DNA from: Ridgeia piscesae
Lineage: Eukaryota > Annelida > Polychaeta > Sabellida > Siboglinidae
DNA length: 64,000 nucleotides
NCBI GenBank assembly: GCA_025642075.2
Contig: JAODUO010000057.1
Coordinates: 461,001-525,000 of the forward strand
Direction: 5' to 3'
Shown here: piece after piece, positions 1-14,868 of the stretch
How the letters are laid out: every line of letters starts with the position of its first letter
How positions within the stretch are numbered: position 1 is the first letter of the stretch
Program-made: the position numbers and the translations under genes
The notes under the pieces: generated by a model
What the model was told of the DNA's origin: nothing
Seen by the model: only the letters and a program-made list of their open reading frames with translations
Database searches by the model: none

Positions 1-2170
1 TCCAAGTTAATTAATTTCAATAATTTTTTTCTCAATTCCAATTCAATTTCTTTCAATTCAATTTCTTTCAATTCCAATTCCATCTAAAATCATTCAATTC
101 CAATTCCCACTCCATTTCACATAACAAAAGTTAACCATAAATTATACGATTAAAGTGCATACGCGGGTGATACAGCGTGTTATTTATTCATGTATTTATA
201 TAATCATTATTTTTATGTTAGAGGAAATAAGGTCATAAAATAATTTTGTTGAAACACTAGATCAGCACATTAAAATGGTTTCGATGTTTCAGTGAGCTAC
301 ATTAATCGGTGCTAATCATAGATCCCTGGCTTTTGTCAAGGCTTAGGGCCAGCATGCCAAATAGAGTTTCGACATTTTTAACATGCTGATAATAATACTA
401 TATATGATAATATTTATTTCATATAAAAGTTCATATAAATACAAAAAATATAAGTAATACAATAAATAAGATGACCTATAAATAATCCAAGCATATAAAC
501 ATTTTATTCAAGTTATCAATACAGTCTGTAATGTTTACAGTATGTGTTTATATACATCACAGATGAAGTGTTTATATAATTGAGTGTGAGTATGATTACT
601 ATGAAGATGCATGAGTACGATTACAGGTATGATTACTCACAAAACAAATGTACTCGAATACGAGTACGATTACTTTAGAATGTAATCTTGATTACTTTCA
701 TGATTACTTTAATGAATACCCTAGTCCTGTTTCTACTGTAAAGGCGACCTTCTTGGAATCCCTAGACACTTGAGATATCCATACATTATGATACTGTAAA
801 TTAAAGGTACACATTAAAGGTATCAAATTGTAACATATATCTTACGACTGTCCATTATAAATTTCCTCCTTCTTTTTATAGCTTATTAAATGATACAAAC
901 TATATCCATATCTAGTGAATCTATACTGTGATATTGGACACTGAATATGTGTAACCCGAGTCACATGTAATGCGAGTCACGAAAAATAAGGTATTGTAAC
1001 GCAAGTCACAATGCATTTGTTAGATTTTTTTCACTTCTTCTAGTTAATGTATTTTTAAAATGTAATGTTGTGTGTTACGTAAATTACAGACTGAAAAATT
1101 GATTTCCCTCAAGCTAAAATATGCATAAGGACTTATCTGTGATAATGGATTTCATGTAACGCGAGTCACAGTAACGCGAGTCACGCTGATTATCTAATAT
1201 ATTTGTATGTTATTGATAACATTTCAAATCATTAATGGCATTTTTTGAAACCTTATTTATTTGTGTTTCACACAAGGGTATTCATTGTTTGCTATTTTTT
1301 ATACTTTGAGGAGAAACTTGTCATGTATCAAGTGACGTTTTTGGATTTTCCGTTTGCTGTAACGCGAGTCACGCTAAGATTAGATTCAAATAAAAATCAT
1401 ACTATGTAATCAAATTTTAATTTGTTGGCATCATTTAATACCTTATACCTTTAAGTTCCTCTATGCATAAGTTGAACTTTTAAAATACATTATCATAAGA
1501 GATATGTCAAAATAGTGTTCATGGAATGGTCAAAATATGTAACGCGAGTCACATGGAAATGCCCAGTTATGCCTCAAAAGTTACCGTAATTGGTGTCACA
1601 TGTGTGCTTGTAGTCCATTTCAGGTCATCAGATACATTTAAAGTTTGTAAACTGGCTTAATAGTTAACATCCATGTGTCCACCAAAATATGTGTGACTGG
1701 CAATAATTTGGTTCTGTGTACAGCCCTGGCTGGTGGCTATGTCATCCACACACACCTACACTGTTTAAACACACTGGACAGGGCAGCTAAATGCCCAGTC
1801 TCAGTCTGGACTCTGGAGGTAGGAACCAGTCATTCACACCATACTGACAGAGCAAACAGTACAGGTGGGGCTGTGGCATGGATTCTAAAATTACAAAAGA
1901 TGATGGGGGGATGCTTATCTACTGCATTGCTTCCCAGACAACAGAGACTGTCACAATGTTACTTTGTACTACTACAGGAAGCAGGAGGTGTGACTTCTGT
2001 GGAAGAGAAGGTATTAATTAGGGAAATCTGACTGAATGTTTAAGCAACTGAAATGCACAATACTAATATAAAATTAATAGCTCAATTAATATTACATTTA
2101 ATAGATTACTTCTAATATTGCCATTTCTATCTGTTTAATATACTTGCTTGTAACTGTTTATATGAAAAAC
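1..2170. other. Intergenic repeat-rich DNA, no gene seen
   Basis: No supportable coding exon was found. The first ~125 bases are CAATTC-rich; a reverse-complement relative lies near 4440-4650. Seven copies of a 14-bp motif (consensus GTAACGCGAGTCAC) are scattered over 951-1552. Bases ~1660-1800 share words (CATCCATGTGTCCACCAAAA, GTGTGACTGGCAATAATTTGGT) with 43225-43290, so they are an interspersed repeat fragment rather than a gene; the 118-residue frame there is not credible. Confidence 0.6.
951..1552 (+). repeat. Seven dispersed copies of a 14-bp motif GTAACGCGAGTCAC
   Basis: Copies start at 951, 967, 996, 1156, 1171, 1359 and 1539. Four match the consensus exactly (1156, 1171, 1359, 1539); the other three differ at one position. 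Spacing is irregular (15 to 188 bases), so this is not a head-to-tail satellite. All copies have the same orientation. Intervening DNA is AT-rich and unrelated between copies. Confidence 0.85.
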
Positions 2171-2257
2171 ATTTAATCATGAGAAGTAATCATAAGTACG
2201 ATTACATTGGTAATGTACTCGAGTACGAGTACAACGACTCAGAAAGTATGATTACTG

Positions 2258-2530
2258 TGAGTACGAGTACAGAGTACAGAGTACAGAGTACAGAGTACAG
2301 AGAACGGAGTACAGAGAACAGAGTACAGAGTACAGAGTACAGAGTACAGAGTACAGAGTACAGAGTACAGAGTACAGAGTACAGAGTACAGAGTACAGAG
2401 TACAGAGTACAGAGTACAGAGTACAGAGTACAGAGTACAGAGTACCGAGTACAGAGTACAGAGAACAGAGAACAGAGAACGGAGTACGGAGAACGGAGTA
2501 CAGAGAACAGAGTACAGAGTACAGAGAACA
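2258..2530 (+). repeat. Heptanucleotide minisatellite (GAGTACA)n
   Basis: About 39 head-to-tail copies of a 7-bp unit GAGTACA with GAGAACA, GAGAACG and GAGTACC variants, densest at the right end. Seven is not a multiple of three, so each strand reads as a 21-base coding-like period; the resulting frames on both strands are artefacts. Flanking DNA at 2195-2260 holds related GAGTACGAGTAC words, suggesting the array grew from local sequence. Confidence 0.95.
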
Positions 2531-2539
2531 TGCTGGTCA

Positions 2540-4440
2540 CAACTTCTTGGTATATTTGTCAGTTTGTACTTCATAAAATTATTAGCCTCTGGTACATAAT
2601 TTGTTACAATCATTGGAATGTCGTTTTCACAAATATGAGACTACAATCTGGAGGCTGTCTTTCAAAGTAAAATTTACAATTATACTTCTGTATTTTTACT
2701 GGGTGTTTATAACTGTGTGGTTCCCGATGCTACTGTCCTGTGTAATTGGACCAGCTTCACGGATTGTTTTGATGAGGTTCATGATCCCGATCATCACACC
2801 AGTCTGGTCCAACGAGTGAACTTAACGTATGAATTACATGCGTGAAATGAAGCAAAACAAAGTGTGATATCTAATAGCTGTCACTAAAGTGTTACATCTA
2901 ACAGCTGTCACTGACATCATGTAAAGGAGCTGGTGTTTTAAACAGTCACCAGAACGTTGCCCCAATGTCACAGAGCTGCTTTGAATTCCTGTAAGTAAAA
3001 CCTAATTGTACTCATTCAAATTGGAAATACCTTTAAAAGGAATGACTGCTGGTTGTTCTTCAAAATAAGAGTCACTATAATGTTGGCATCGTGTGTTTCA
3101 GCATTTAATCTAAGCACATCCCCAATCGACCATGTTTGTTTCATTTGGACACAGTAGTGTCTCCATTTAGACACAATGGTGTTTCATATCTAGAGACATT
3201 GATGTAGTCACTTGGAGAGACTAGTGTCTTCACCACTAGAGACATGGGTATGTTCACATGTGGACAACGGTGTCTTCACCATTAGAGATGGTGATGTTTA
3301 AATATAACTAGACGGTTGTGTATCGTAATACACCTCTAGAAAGAGTTGTCTTCACGTCTAGGTACAGTGATGTCAGCCCTTAGAGACTATAAACTATACC
3401 TGGTGATATTTTCACCTCTACAAAAGGTCAGCTTATACATGGTTGTGCTTTCACTTACCGGTGAACAATCGTCAGTTTTCACAGGTTTTCTTTCAGTTAT
3501 AGGACACGCACACGCAACATGGTTTCATTTACTTATCTGAAGTGTATCATAGGGACTATAAACCAAACTATTTTTAACCATTCCAGATATTCAGTTTTCA
3601 TAGTTGTGTCCGAAACTCAGACCTGGTTGTAAATTGTTCAACGTTCCCCGAATGGTGTGCCTTGCTGCATCAAGTACATCAAGGTTTAGCAAAATACTTA
3701 TTCACTAATGTAAAATACTGATGGCATTCACATTCTAAAAAGAAACGTGACGGATACCGTTTGTTTGAATGCATTTTGTAGAAATAAAAATCACTTAACA
3801 CAACTGACCAGTGCATGCATAGGCTACTGTATTGTTAAACTTGAGAGTGAGCTGCGGAAATTGAACATGACCAAAACGGTCTCGCACCATGTTGAATGGT
3901 TTGATTGGTAGAATGGGCCAATAAAACTAAGATCTGCCGATTTTGTTGGGGTGCATTTTAACCCGGGGCACATTTTGTTCCAAAACCACCTGGTACGCTG
4001 TACGCAGCAACAACAGTGGTTCAAACTTCGGAGACACCTAAAATATACCTACCCCGGTACATCTGATAATGACCTAAGTAAAAAAAATATTCAGAAGTGA
4101 TAACTAATAAGCATGGTGATAACTACACAATCTTCTGATTCTGTCTGTCAGCTTATTTTTGTTTTCGATTAACAAAGAGTGTCCTCTTTCTAGGACTACA
4201 CATTCAGATAAACCAGTGAATGGCTCTGGATTAAGTTGCAATCCCTCATAAGCATTCTTAATTCTCATTTACTGAAGTTATGGCTAATTATGTTATCCTA
4301 TATATTTTGATCATTTATGACAACACACGTACGCACACAAATCCACACACTCACAGGCTATCATGACAGACACATAGCGTGTGTGATTGACAGCGCAACA
4401 TCCAGGGTGAAGACATGAAATTTTCTGCTTTTGCATGACA
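2540..4440. other. Intergenic DNA with degenerate short repeats
   Basis: No gene seen. Between about 3140 and 3540 there is a decayed tandem-like array around words such as TCTAGAGACA and GTGTCTTCACC at roughly 30-40 base spacing. The short frame at 3346-3540 falls inside that array. A pair of similar segments with the words TCTAATAGCTGTCACT and TCTAACAGCTGTCACT lies near 2870-2915. Confidence 0.5.
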
Positions 4441-4660
4441 GTGGCCGGTGTCGTAATGTGAATTGGAGAGGGAATTGGAATTGAATGATTATATATGGAA
4501 GTGAAAAAAAACTGAATTGAAAGAAATTGAATTGTAATCGAAAGAAATTGAATTGGAACTGGAAAAAAGTGAATTGTAAGAAATTTAATTGGAATGGAAT
4601 AAAAGCAATTGCAATGAATTGGAATTGAACGAATGGAATTGATCCAGCCCTGGTCAACGT
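4440..4660 (-). repeat. GAATTG/CAATTC-rich simple repeat, inverted relative of window start
   Basis: Low-complexity GAATTG, GAAATTGAATTG and GGAATTGAATGA words. Its reverse complement resembles bases 1-125, including an ATCATTCAATTCCAATTCCC word shared by both. The pair may be two ends or two insertions of one element. Frames across it (long runs of Phe, Gln, Ile) are not genes. Confidence 0.7.
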
Positions 4661-4884
4661 TCTGCCTGTCCTTGTTGACTTTAGTCTCGGAGTCGGTGAA
4701 TGTTGGCTTGAACTGCATGATAAGTCTCAACTACTGCGTCAGCCTGTGCACTAAATTGTGGTAAAATGTCACAGCCCGAATCAAACACGGCGCTGTCACC
4801 ATCAGTATCAATTTCATTTGATAAACCACTGTGGAAACTCCAAGATTACACCCTGGTTTCATCAGATTCCACATCAGTCATCTC

Positions 4885-5285
4885 TGTGTTTTTGGTCAAA
4901 GTTTACCCGAAGACATTTCGAGTGCTTCCGAACTGCACTGATCCAACGTTAACCCAAATTTGTATAACTGAATATTTAACTGTATAATTATGTGGATTGG
5001 GTCATTAATTGAACCACTGCTGTACCAACATTATTAATAACAAACTCAGTTTATTTGAAATTTATTTTAGCAGTACATCGTTGGCCCAACGTTGTTCACC
5101 CAACGCCAACATTATGCCAACGGTACCATAGTTGGGCCAACGTACGCTTGCTATCTGGGTATGCAGTTCGGAAGCACTTGAAATGTCTTCGGGTAAACGA
5201 CCAAAATGATGTTGGCCCAACATATGTTGCCAACGTTGGCCCAATGTAAAATGCCACCGTTGGCCCAACGTAGGTCTGCTATCTG
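4885..5285. mobile_element. Foldback/MITE-like element with GTTGGCCCAACG palindromes
   Basis: Bases ~4889-4938 and ~5163-5208 are inverted copies of one ~45-base sequence: TTTACCCGAAGACATTTC on one side, GAAATGTCTTCGGGTAAA on the other. Around them the palindromic word GTTGGCCCAAC or its half-sites recurs at about 5080-5280. There is no coding potential. The structure fits a non-autonomous foldback element; terminal boundaries and target duplications were not resolved. Confidence 0.6.
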
Positions 5286-5534
5286 TGTAGCTGGTTCACT
5301 GGGGCATTCTGACCAGAAGTAGTGCATTGTGACTATACTGTTGGAGCATTGCGACTATGTGATTGGTGCACTGTGACTAGGTTTGGGGCGTCCCGGTAGT
5401 GGGACCTGGGGCATTCCGACTATAATTCATCGCGACGTGGGAGAAGCCCTATCGTGTGAATCGGAATGGCACCGAATGGGGTGTATTGAATGAGTTTACC
5501 TGGCACATGTGTTTGTCAGTTAGACCTAACGTAC

Positions 5535-5746
5535 CTGTATCCATACGGATTCCGGACTACGTCTCTGAGGACGTGTTCTACGTCCGCTGCGTGCAGCGCC
5601 GACTTCTGCGCGTGCAGCAGTGGAACGCACGCGCGCGCCAACTCCCACTGGCCCAAGTTCAAGTTATTGCAGAAGAACTTGAAGAGTTGCTCACTCGAAA
5701 CTTCATCTTCGCGCCCGAACGGGTGATCGATGCTGTGTTTCGACAT
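5535..5746 (-). CDS. ZFYVE26: ZFYVE26 (spastizin / FYVE-CENT) first coding exon, partial gene
   Basis: The minus-strand exon starts at ATG 5746 with an in-frame TAG just upstream and ends at 5535 before a strong donor, CAG|GTACGT; 70 codons plus two bases (phase 2). It begins MSKHSIDHPFGRED and contains LFKFFCNNL and WELARACVPLL, closely matching the N-terminus of vertebrate ZFYVE26 (HPFGKE, LFGFFCE, WELAQACVPQL). The family protein is a very large (~2,500 residue) FYVE-domain scaffold in PI3P-dependent endosome/lysosome function and cytokinesis, mutated in human SPG15. The FYVE domain is far downstream and absent here; remaining exons should lie beyond the left edge. The longer plus-strand frame across this locus (5456-5995) is a shadow. 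Confidence 0.88.
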
Positions 5747-6455
5747 AACCGAAAGCTAGCACGCAAGGCATCTATGCAACCTGGTTCATCAAAACGGCTA
5801 TACAAAAGGAATCACTTATCAAACGCACTCGTTTGTCAAAACAGTACAATTTTGACAACATCAGTACGGATCAGTTTGTCACATGATTTGTCATATATTG
5901 AGATGTGGCACAAAACCGAATATGTCGTTCTAAGTTGTGTCGCCCATATGCCTCGTTGCAAGCAACATACTGCGCCACCAGTAATTTTTTATTAATATTT
6001 TCGTTATAATTAAAATTTAATTTTGTTTATGTTCGATAGTCCAATATACTTACCAGAGTAGCATGCAACCTTGACAGTGACACGAATTTTGGTCGCACTG
6101 TCCCAGTATTGGTCCAATACAAGACTGAACTTGCCTGACCGAACCGCGCAGGCCTAAGATCTTACCTCAATATCTTACTTAAAGTTCGGTCAATAGTTGC
6201 CCAAGATTGAACACTGAGGCCGTCTCAAGTTTTGTTTTTCGTTGATGCAGTTTCTCTATTGATGTATTTTTTATATGCTTTTGTCCAGTTTGTTTTTGTC
6301 CGGCTGATTAATTTGCAAAAAAATATAATTATATCGATCCGGGTGGCCTCTCCAATCTTGTCGGAGGCGTGATGTATTGTCCTTGCCTGAACTGTGTCGT
6401 TTGACAAAGAATTCCACACTTTAAACACTCGGATCGAGAAAAATTAGTGTCTATG
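5747..6455. other. Upstream region of ZFYVE26, no further gene seen
   Basis: This stretch should hold the ZFYVE26 5' UTR and promoter (transcription leftward). The 5580-5760 core is markedly GC-richer than its surroundings. I see no convincing TATA box on the minus strand and no coding exon of another gene. Confidence 0.45.
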
Positions 6456-6456
6456 G

Positions 6457-7545
<1,089 letters not shown>

Positions 7546-7904
7546 CTGTGTAGAAATTTGTCATCACGCAAATGGGAATAAGTTACACAATGTGCAGGAA
7601 TCCGCCGCTTATGTTGTAGGCGATAAGCATCAAACAGGCGAGGGGTGAAAGTGCAACACAAATGTTATCATTTATAGTGTGCTTGAACTAGAGCCCATAA
7701 ATAATATCAAGACAAGGTTGCAAACCAATAGAGCCCGGCAGCGGCGCAGTCCGGCATGATGATTATTTACTAAAGTAGATCAAGTTGCGCGGTGTGGCCA
7801 GCGAAGCAATTTATCTAGTCGATTTTCTAATGGGTGGTCGGAACTTCATATCGCGAGTTTATTGTCTAGCTAATCCTGTATAGCGGCTTTTAAGAGAGAG
7901 GAGT

Positions 7905-9104
7905 GGTGAGTCAGGCTATATGCCTCGCAATTTTTCTGAGCTGAAAAGTGGGGGGGGGGCGACAATTCCTATGCTGTCCCCCCACGTTGTTGATATGTCG
8001 GAATATTCTTGCTAGACATCCAAGAACACGGTTGGCCTTTTTAACAGCGCTCTCAACGTGGTCAGAGAACTTGAGTTGTTGGTCAATGGTTAACTGCAAG
8101 GTCTTTTTCTGAAGTTACTGCATCTGACACGTGAGTGTGGGACGGTATCGAATGCATTCGCGTAGTCGATGTAGATTACATCAACAAGTTTGTTAAAATA
8201 AAAAAAATGCACCAAGGCCTCAGTCCAAATTCAGCAGATTTGTGTTTATACTTATTCCGGTAGTGAAACCATGCTGTCGTTCACAATACAGGTGGTTCAT
8301 CTTGATATGATCTACGAGCTGCTCAACAATCACTCTCTCTCCAGAGTCTTGCAGACGATTTATGTCAGGGACACTCGGTTGTAGTTTGCTACGTTCCGTT
8401 TTTCAGATTTTGTGTAGATTGGGCAAACAATTGCATCTTTCCACTGTCTCGGTAATGTTGATGCATGTGTTTATAATAGTTGTTCTGGCATCTCCTTAAG
8501 AATTCTAGGGCTGATACCATCAGTACCCGGTGACTTATCGATCTTCAGTTTGAGAAGGCATTTCTTGACCAGTTCTCCTATGACTTCGAATGTTGTGAGT
8601 GTTTCAGTAATATAGGTTCTTTGGTGTGACGTGCGGGATATTGGTAGTGTCTTCATTTGTGAATGTTCTGAAGAAGTGTTGATTTAGGACATCTGCTGCT
8701 TCCCTGTCGGTTTAGGTAAGTGTACCATCCTCCTTGAACAGTTGACCCATACCACCCCTAGTGTTTGTTCTGTTTTTGATGTAGTTGCAAATACCTTTGT
8801 TGTTTGTCATATATTCCTGAACTAGTTTTCGTTCAAAATGTCTTCGTGCTCTTCTAATCGTATGTTGGGCTATATTACTGCATCTTATCACGGACTTATA
8901 TGTGCATATAAGTCCATGTTTGTAACAGTGTATTGTATACCTAATAAACTGTGTGGGTATAAGCTGACAGAAAGTGCATGAATGTATAAGTATTTTGTCC
9001 ATAAAATACTTCCAGTTCCCCACACACCCACACTACCACTCACAAACATACGACCACACACGCTTACACACTCACTTACACATACGCGTACACACATACA
9101 CGCG

Positions 9105-9160
<56 letters not shown>

Positions 9161-9161
9161 T

Positions 9162-9234
<73 letters not shown>

Positions 9235-11130
9235 AAGCTCCAGACGGCATGTGAACAAAGAAGCACATGGCTTATCGAGTGTTCACTAAATTAATAAAAT
9301 AAGTATTATACTTAAAATTATAAATATACAAAATTATAAAATGCCACACTGGTCTACGGCCTCTTTTAAGGTTTGCTCAAGTTTGTCCATTGCATCTTGT
9401 GTACTCATATTCGCTAGTGCTGTTTTTCCAGTCAATGTTTAGCATAGTTTTCATTTTTTCGTAGTCTGCCTTGTCATAACTGTATATTGTCCTATTTGGC
9501 ACACGAGTCACAGATATATTTAGATCCATGCTGAGGTTGATATGGTCACTGTTTCCCAGATATGGACCATATAGTTTAAATTTGTTATTGTATTTTCTTC
9601 TGTTGTGTAGATCAGGTCGTCCATGTAGGTTGTTGCTCATGTCGGTACCTTGTCGGCTTGTGAACAAGATGGTGGCAGCAGGTATCTCCAATTGCTTCAA
9701 TGAACTGCTGTTCGTCAGATCCGTCCCTAAGTGTGTGGGATAGATGGTTCAGGATCTCAAACTATTCTTTTGAGGTTGACATCTCCCATCACAAGGACAT
9801 GTGTGATTCCAGTTACTTCTGCACTGTGTCTGAGAGCTGCATGTAATTGCGTCTCTTTGCCTTGCTGTTTCAGGTTTCACTTCTGTATATACATCCTATT
9901 ATATTTGATGTGTTTTTAGCATTGAATGTTCGAATTGGTAAAAAATTGGGTGGTTATATTGGCACGCCTTGGTTTCAGCCCTGATATAGATGCATGTACC
10001 CCTTTGTGTATGATTGTTGTAGGTCATTCGTGAACAGGTAAAACCCTGGAATCTGGAGGATTTCCAGGTTAGGTACACTTCCATTATTTGGTTTTATCTC
10101 ATTCAGACCAATCACATCACAGTCTTTGGCAATAGTGTGCAGTTAATCATGTTTGCTAAGAATTGAGTTGTCAAAATTAGTGTATGTGCATGTGCATGTC
10201 GTGCATTGCTGTTACGTAATGGTGCACGTGCAGTGTCACGTGTGGGCTTTTGGGTTTACTTGATCTCGATGATTTCGCTTCGGTAGATTTTGTAGGTCTT
10301 GTTCGGGTTGGCTTCTCGTCTCCGCATCAGCTGGGCTTGTAAGTGTTTTTGTATTTCATCTCTGCCTTTGTGTTAAATCTGGTCTACTGAAAACTGCCTT
10401 GTACTTTTCTTCTGCGCTGTTTCGGATTTCCTTGGCTTTGCTTAGTACTTTCTTTCTATCATTCATATTGTTCATGACTGCAAGAACCATTCTGGGCTTG
10501 GTGTGATCTGGCTGGCCTAACCGGGTGATTTTTTCAGGTGTTACATCTAGCTTTATACACGTTGACATCATAAATTTTGTTTGACTTCGTGCAGGTCCTG
10601 TTCGCTCTTTTGCACTCCATGGATGATTAGAATGATTGTTTTGCCATTATCCGTTCTCTTTCATTTATTTCTTCCTTCACTCGTGAAGCCAGATCTTGGT
10701 TGATTGGTGCTGTCATTGTTGGTTGGGTGCCTGTAGTTTGTGCTTGGGATGTGTCAGCTTCTTGATCTCCTGTTGTAGTGTCTGTAACTGTGTGTTTATT
10801 GCCTGTGTATTGTTCTCCAAATCACCTTTATTGTTTTTTCTTCAAGTGCTGTTTCTACTCGGGTTATGCGCTTTGTGATTCGTGACATGTATTCTGCACA
10901 TGGGTCTTCTATTTCTTTGTCTGAGTGTATCGCGTTTAGTGCTTTTGGTTTGCATTTGTTACAAAACCAGCTGACATCATACTGCTTTATAAGTAGGTGA
11001 GCCGTATCAGTCTTCTCACATACGCTATTTCTAGCCCATCTTTCACATTTTAGCACCTCCCCGTTTTGTTTATATTGGCCACACGTTGATAAAAAAATTG
11101 ATTGGCTGTGTCTGTGAGCTATCAAATGTC
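7905..11130 (-). mobile_element. Decayed CR1-like LINE (ORF1 + endonuclease/reverse transcriptase), minus strand
   Basis: Read right to left, frames follow the order of a CR1-type non-LTR retrotransposon. About 11125-10796 holds an ORF1 zinc-finger-like segment (Cys-rich, ending WFCNKCKPKAL). About 10571-10356 has the ORF1 RLGQP...PRMVLAVM region. About 10130-9377 has endonuclease remains (GLNEIKPNN, LGNSDHINLS). About 8900-8700 is the linker (HFERKLVQEYMTNNKGICNY). About 8656-8471 has RT start motifs (IDKSPGTDGISPRILKE) and about 8100-7980 the RT end (TIDQQLKFSDHVESAVKKAN). Stops and frameshifts break it throughout and a (CA)n array interrupts it at 9000-9235. It is non-functional. Confidence 0.85.
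9100..9232. repeat. (CA)n microsatellite inside the LINE
   Basis: CA dinucleotides with a short CACG-rich (ACGC)n interruption at about 9157-9180. Frames of alternating Cys-Val or His-Thr across it are artefacts. Confidence 0.95.
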
Positions 11131-11199
11131 ACTTCATCTTCATCACGGTGTGCAGTTTGAGGTTCAACAGCATAGTTTATTTTGCACTGTACATTTCTC

Positions 11200-13240
<2,041 letters not shown>

Positions 13241-13261
13241 TGAACACTTGTTAACTAAATT

Positions 13262-13768
13262 CTACCACATTACCAATTTGTTCAATAACGTTGTTACACA
13301 CAGGTGAACATAAACATTTAGATATGTTGATCGCGGCGTAGTGCCCATGCAGGCAACACGGACGCCGCCGTACGTCGGCTCGACGGGGTGAGGTGCGTCC
13401 TTCCCCACAACGTGCGTCTTACACACGGTATCGTCCTGTGCGTTGAAGGCTGTCACGTTTAGGATGACATTTTGCATTTGAAGCCGGTCCCTCCAGTTCC
13501 ACAGAATGCGGGTGATTTTGCCTTGAAGCTGCACTTCGTTTTGCGTTGGGATGTCTCCCTGAATCGAGTGAATCACCAGTTGTAACTCGCTGTCAAGCAG
13601 CTGGGAGTCCCTCAACTCCTGTGGGTGGTATTGCTTCGTGAAGCTGGGATCAACGACATCGTGAGAATTGGCCGGAGTGGCCGAAATGGCATTCGCATTC
13701 TTGCTCCACTGCGAATGTAGTTTTGTGCGGTAGGGGCAACCACCGCAGGGCACGGAACTGTGCCGACG
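13262..13768 (-). CDS. Unrecognised protein, probable exon of a multi-exon gene
   Basis: The minus-strand frame of about 163 codons ends at TAG 13262. It is much GC-richer than its AT-rich flanks, which supports real coding. It has no ATG at its start: the frame opens at a GTG and runs upstream to an acceptor-like CGTCGGCACAG|TT at about 13768, so it looks like an internal or last exon. Visible content includes CGGCPYRTKLHSQW near the start, then an alternating hydrophobic/polar stretch (LLDSELQLVIHSIQGD, KITRILWNW, VILNVTAFN) suggesting beta strands, and a later Cys. I do not recognise the family. A small secreted domain (cystatin-like fold is one guess) is possible. Confidence 0.5.
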   Translation of the reverse strand, partial: RRHSSVPCGGCPYRTKLHSQWSKNANAISATPANSHDVVDPSFTKQYHPQELRDSQLLDSELQLVIHSIQGDIPTQNEVQLQGKITRILWNWRDRLQMQNVILNVTAFNAQDDTVCKTHVVGKDAPHPVEPTYGGVRVACMGTTPRSTYLNVYVHLCVTTLLNKLVMW

Positions 13769-13769
13769 G

Positions 13770-14165
13770 TGAGCCGCTCTTAGGCCAACTGTGTCTAATT
13801 TGACTAAATGTGGCTATTATATTATCAATATATATATATATATAATATATATATTATATATATATATATATTATATATATATATATATTAAATATATATA
13901 TATATAATATATAATATAATAATTAAGCATATTACAGTAAATATAGCATTTTAATTAAACAAATAACCCAATCCGTAAGGTGCAAAACTATGGAACTTCT
14001 ATATATAGTATATTCTTGGGTCTGTGGAGGTTTGACATATCCGGAGTGCACTGTAAAAAGCATATTTTTATGCAGAATAACAATGCAAGTCCAATATGAT
14101 ATCATTTAAACAAGTCAAATATATGACATTTTAATTCATTAACAAATAAACTATATAAGTAAGTT

Positions 14166-14257
<92 letters not shown>

Positions 14258-14868
14258 CTATCTGGTTTTATACATTTATTTGGCATTTAAATAATTAACT
14301 GCTATGCATTGTCAGATAATTTGACGTAAATAACGCCAATACACAAAACAAGGAAATAATTTAAAAATAAATGTAATCCTGCGCACTGTGCCCATTGTTT
14401 CCTGTGGCACATAACAATTCAACTATTTGGTGAAGAAAGTGCTCAATAAAAGTCTGTCCCTAAACGTTTGGATCCAGCTACATTGTCCATCCGATGCTTT
14501 CTAACGTCATTCCCTTCAAAGGCAGTTATGAAGCATTCCTGAATCCTCTCAGTGTTGTTTACCACTTCTTTCTTTCTGGCAGCATCTGGAATGTATTCAT
14601 AAGAAGATACAATGCAAACGAATCTGACATAGAATTACATAAATTAATTAAAAACTGCCCACATTACAGAGCTTAAAGTTGTCAAAGAATCCCTTTTCAT
14701 TATAACTTGGGGCATGAGAGCCTTCCTTTTAGGTATCAAAGAGTTCTTTTAATGAAAAACGACGTAAATAATTACGTTTTGTCTAATTTCTTATCAGAAA
14801 CATACTTCGTAAACACTCCGGTTATGTACACTACAGAAGTCTCGAGTCGTACTCACCATATCACGCAG
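13770..14868. other. AT-rich spacer with (TA)n tracts, no gene seen
   Basis: (TA)n tracts lie at about 13828-13925 and 14170-14253. The short frames at 14494-14676 and 14707-14976 show no domain; the end of the latter simply enters the downstream direct repeat. Confidence 0.55.

Noticed and set aside
2258..2530. CRISPR-like array
   Set aside because: Repeats are contiguous 7-mers with no unique spacers; the host is eukaryotic. The same applies to the 20-bp and 33-bp arrays.
2179..2670. 163-codon plus frame and two minus frames with Tyr/Ser/Leu repeats
   Set aside because: Artefact of the GAGTACA heptamer array.
5456..5995. 179-codon plus-strand frame
   Set aside because: Shadow of the minus-strand ZFYVE26 exon, which has the homologous protein, an in-frame upstream stop and a strong donor.
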